Below the pieces are notes generated by a model. The model made no database searches. It worked only from the letters and a program-made list of their open reading frames with translations, and was not told the origin of the DNA. The position numbers were made by a program, and so were the translations under genes. From the NCBI GenBank assembly GCA_902776305.1, contig CACYPS010000034.1:1-42455 (forward strand): a stretch of 42,455 nucleotides of DNA, read 5' to 3'. Positions 41,661-42,455 of the stretch are shown piece by piece. Position 1 is the first letter of the stretch; every line of letters begins with the position of its first letter. Origin of the DNA: an uncultured Lachnospiraceae bacterium. Lineage in GTDB: Bacteria > Bacillota > Clostridia > Lachnospirales > Lachnospiraceae.

Positions 41661-42455
41661 CTATTCCGTCAGCCGCCTGACCCTGGCCTGCTTCTGGAAA
41701 AACGCAATGCCATAACAGAGAACCTGCTCATAGCCGTAGAGGCCCTCTGCGTATTTTTTCGTAACGATCTGTTTAAGTGCCTCTTCGCAGTCTTTGTCCA
41801 TCTCGGATTCACTTCCAGATTTTTTTGCCTCTATGATAATCGCTCTTCGATTATCTTCATCTTTCAATACGATGTCCGGCTGTCCAAGACCTTTCTCCTT
41901 ATTGGATTCCACTTCATACCCTATTCCAACAAACGCCCCTGCAAGGAACGCATGATAATAATTCTCGTGATAATCATTGTAGCTGATCGTCTTCCAAAGC
42001 AGGTCGGAAAGCATCTTCCCCGCGCCTTCTTCATCCCGGTTCCAGAAGGCATCCATCATGGATCTCTGTTTGTCCGCATCTACCGTCTCCCTGAACAGCC
42101 TGACGACCGTATCTTCAAAAATTGACCGTATCTCCCGGTTCGGAATCTTAAGGCTTACGGTATCCCCTTCTTCCTCTGAATCCGCCTTGGTAATATAGCC
42201 GGTCATGAGCAGTACGCTCCACAGGTTCTCCTCGGAAGAATGCAGCGTATCGTAAGTAAGCTCATCCGAGATCGTCTGCACAATCGTCCCGCCGTTCATG
42301 AGCGTCTCGAATTTACCCTTCACCTTGAAGTCTGTCCGCTTTACAAATGTCAGCAGGATGCCGTTATGGCTTGTATTCTTCCAGTAATTCTTAGGGCGTG
42401 CATCCCGGTTCTTTCGAAGCGCGGAAATGTAGTTGATGACATCCCATGGGCAGTA
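41661..42455 (-). CDS. AAA-ATPase-like protein with PD-(D/E)XK nuclease domain, 3' part
   Basis: The frame is open from the window edge (CPWDVINYISALRKN at the very start) through 264 codons to the stop, so the gene is partial and its N-terminal ATPase lies outside. CPWDVINY and NYWKNTSHNGI are typical of the AAA-ATPase-like family. The C-terminal PD-(D/E)XK domain shows LGQPDIVLKDEDNRRAIIIE followed by AKKS (Asp and E-x-K catalytic residues) and VLCYGIAFFQKQARV. The family is abundant in clostridial and Bacteroidetes genomes and has no agreed role. An internal ATG at 42323 is not the true start. Confidence 0.85.
   Translation of the reverse strand, partial: YCPWDVINYISALRKNRDARPKNYWKNTSHNGILLTFVKRTDFKVKGKFETLMNGGTIVQTISDELTYDTLHSSEENLWSVLLMTGYITKADSEEEGDTVSLKIPNREIRSIFEDTVVRLFRETVDADKQRSMMDAFWNRDEEGAGKMLSDLLWKTISYNDYHENYYHAFLAGAFVGIGYEVESNKEKGLGQPDIVLKDEDNRRAIIIEAKKSGSESEMDKDCEEALKQIVTKKYAEGLYGYEQVLCYGIAFFQKQARVRRLTE

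Overview
The window looks like a chromosomal segment of an anaerobic Firmicute of the class Clostridia, probably close to Lachnospiraceae. The evidence is strong AGGAGG-type ribosome binding sites, a thiamine-salvage operon under a TPP riboswitch, C-GCAxxG-C-C, DUF5714 and DUF1848 proteins, CPBP proteases, and serine-recombinase and AAA/PD-(D/E)XK remnants. No rRNA, tRNA or CRISPR array was found. Species placement is inference.

Layout. 0.1-4.9 kb (minus): a YccF membrane protein, a decayed gene remnant, then a redox group made of a PreA-like dihydropyrimidine dehydrogenase with an extra N-terminal Fe-S domain, a rubredoxin-glutamate synthase FMN-domain fusion, and a flavodoxin-fold reductase. 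5.0-9.8 kb (minus): promoter, TPP riboswitch with intrinsic terminator, then thiM, thiE, a HAD phosphatase, thiD, a SAM methyltransferase and tenA. 10.0-11.8 kb (plus): an ABC exporter. 11.8-15.8 kb (minus): a DUF1848 protein, a membrane-anchored family II pyrophosphatase-like enzyme, an inositol-monophosphatase-family enzyme and a YihY membrane protein. 16.6-19.4 kb (plus): a CrtI-like flavoprotein with a ferredoxin-reductase/2Fe-2S partner.

19.4-24.6 kb is a duplication-scarred zone. It holds an ACT-domain gene with a long structured leader, a second copy of that leader joined to a truncated ACT gene 4.3 kb away, a broken second inositol-monophosphatase copy fused to a truncated membrane-protein gene, and a UvrD/PcrA-type helicase. 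24.6-27.2 kb (plus) is a four-domain persulfide-handling protein. 27.3-30.1 kb (minus) carries an AlkZ-related-like protein, a radical-SAM remnant and two cysteine-rich small proteins. 30.1-32.1 kb is an insertion sequence with 28-bp inverted repeats and an 8-bp target duplication, inserted in the remnant of a GNAT acetyltransferase gene, followed by a frameshifted serine-recombinase remnant.

33.0-41.0 kb (minus) reads as one functional block. A LytS-like sensor kinase (split by a frameshift at a seven-A run) and a response regulator lie upstream of an M13 metallopeptidase lipoprotein, a three-gene ABC transporter with 4-bp overlaps, and a CPBP intramembrane protease. This is a plausible peptide-sensing, export or immunity system, and no structural peptide gene was seen. 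The right edge holds a decayed AAA-ATPase/PD-(D/E)XK gene and the 3' part of another member that runs off the window.
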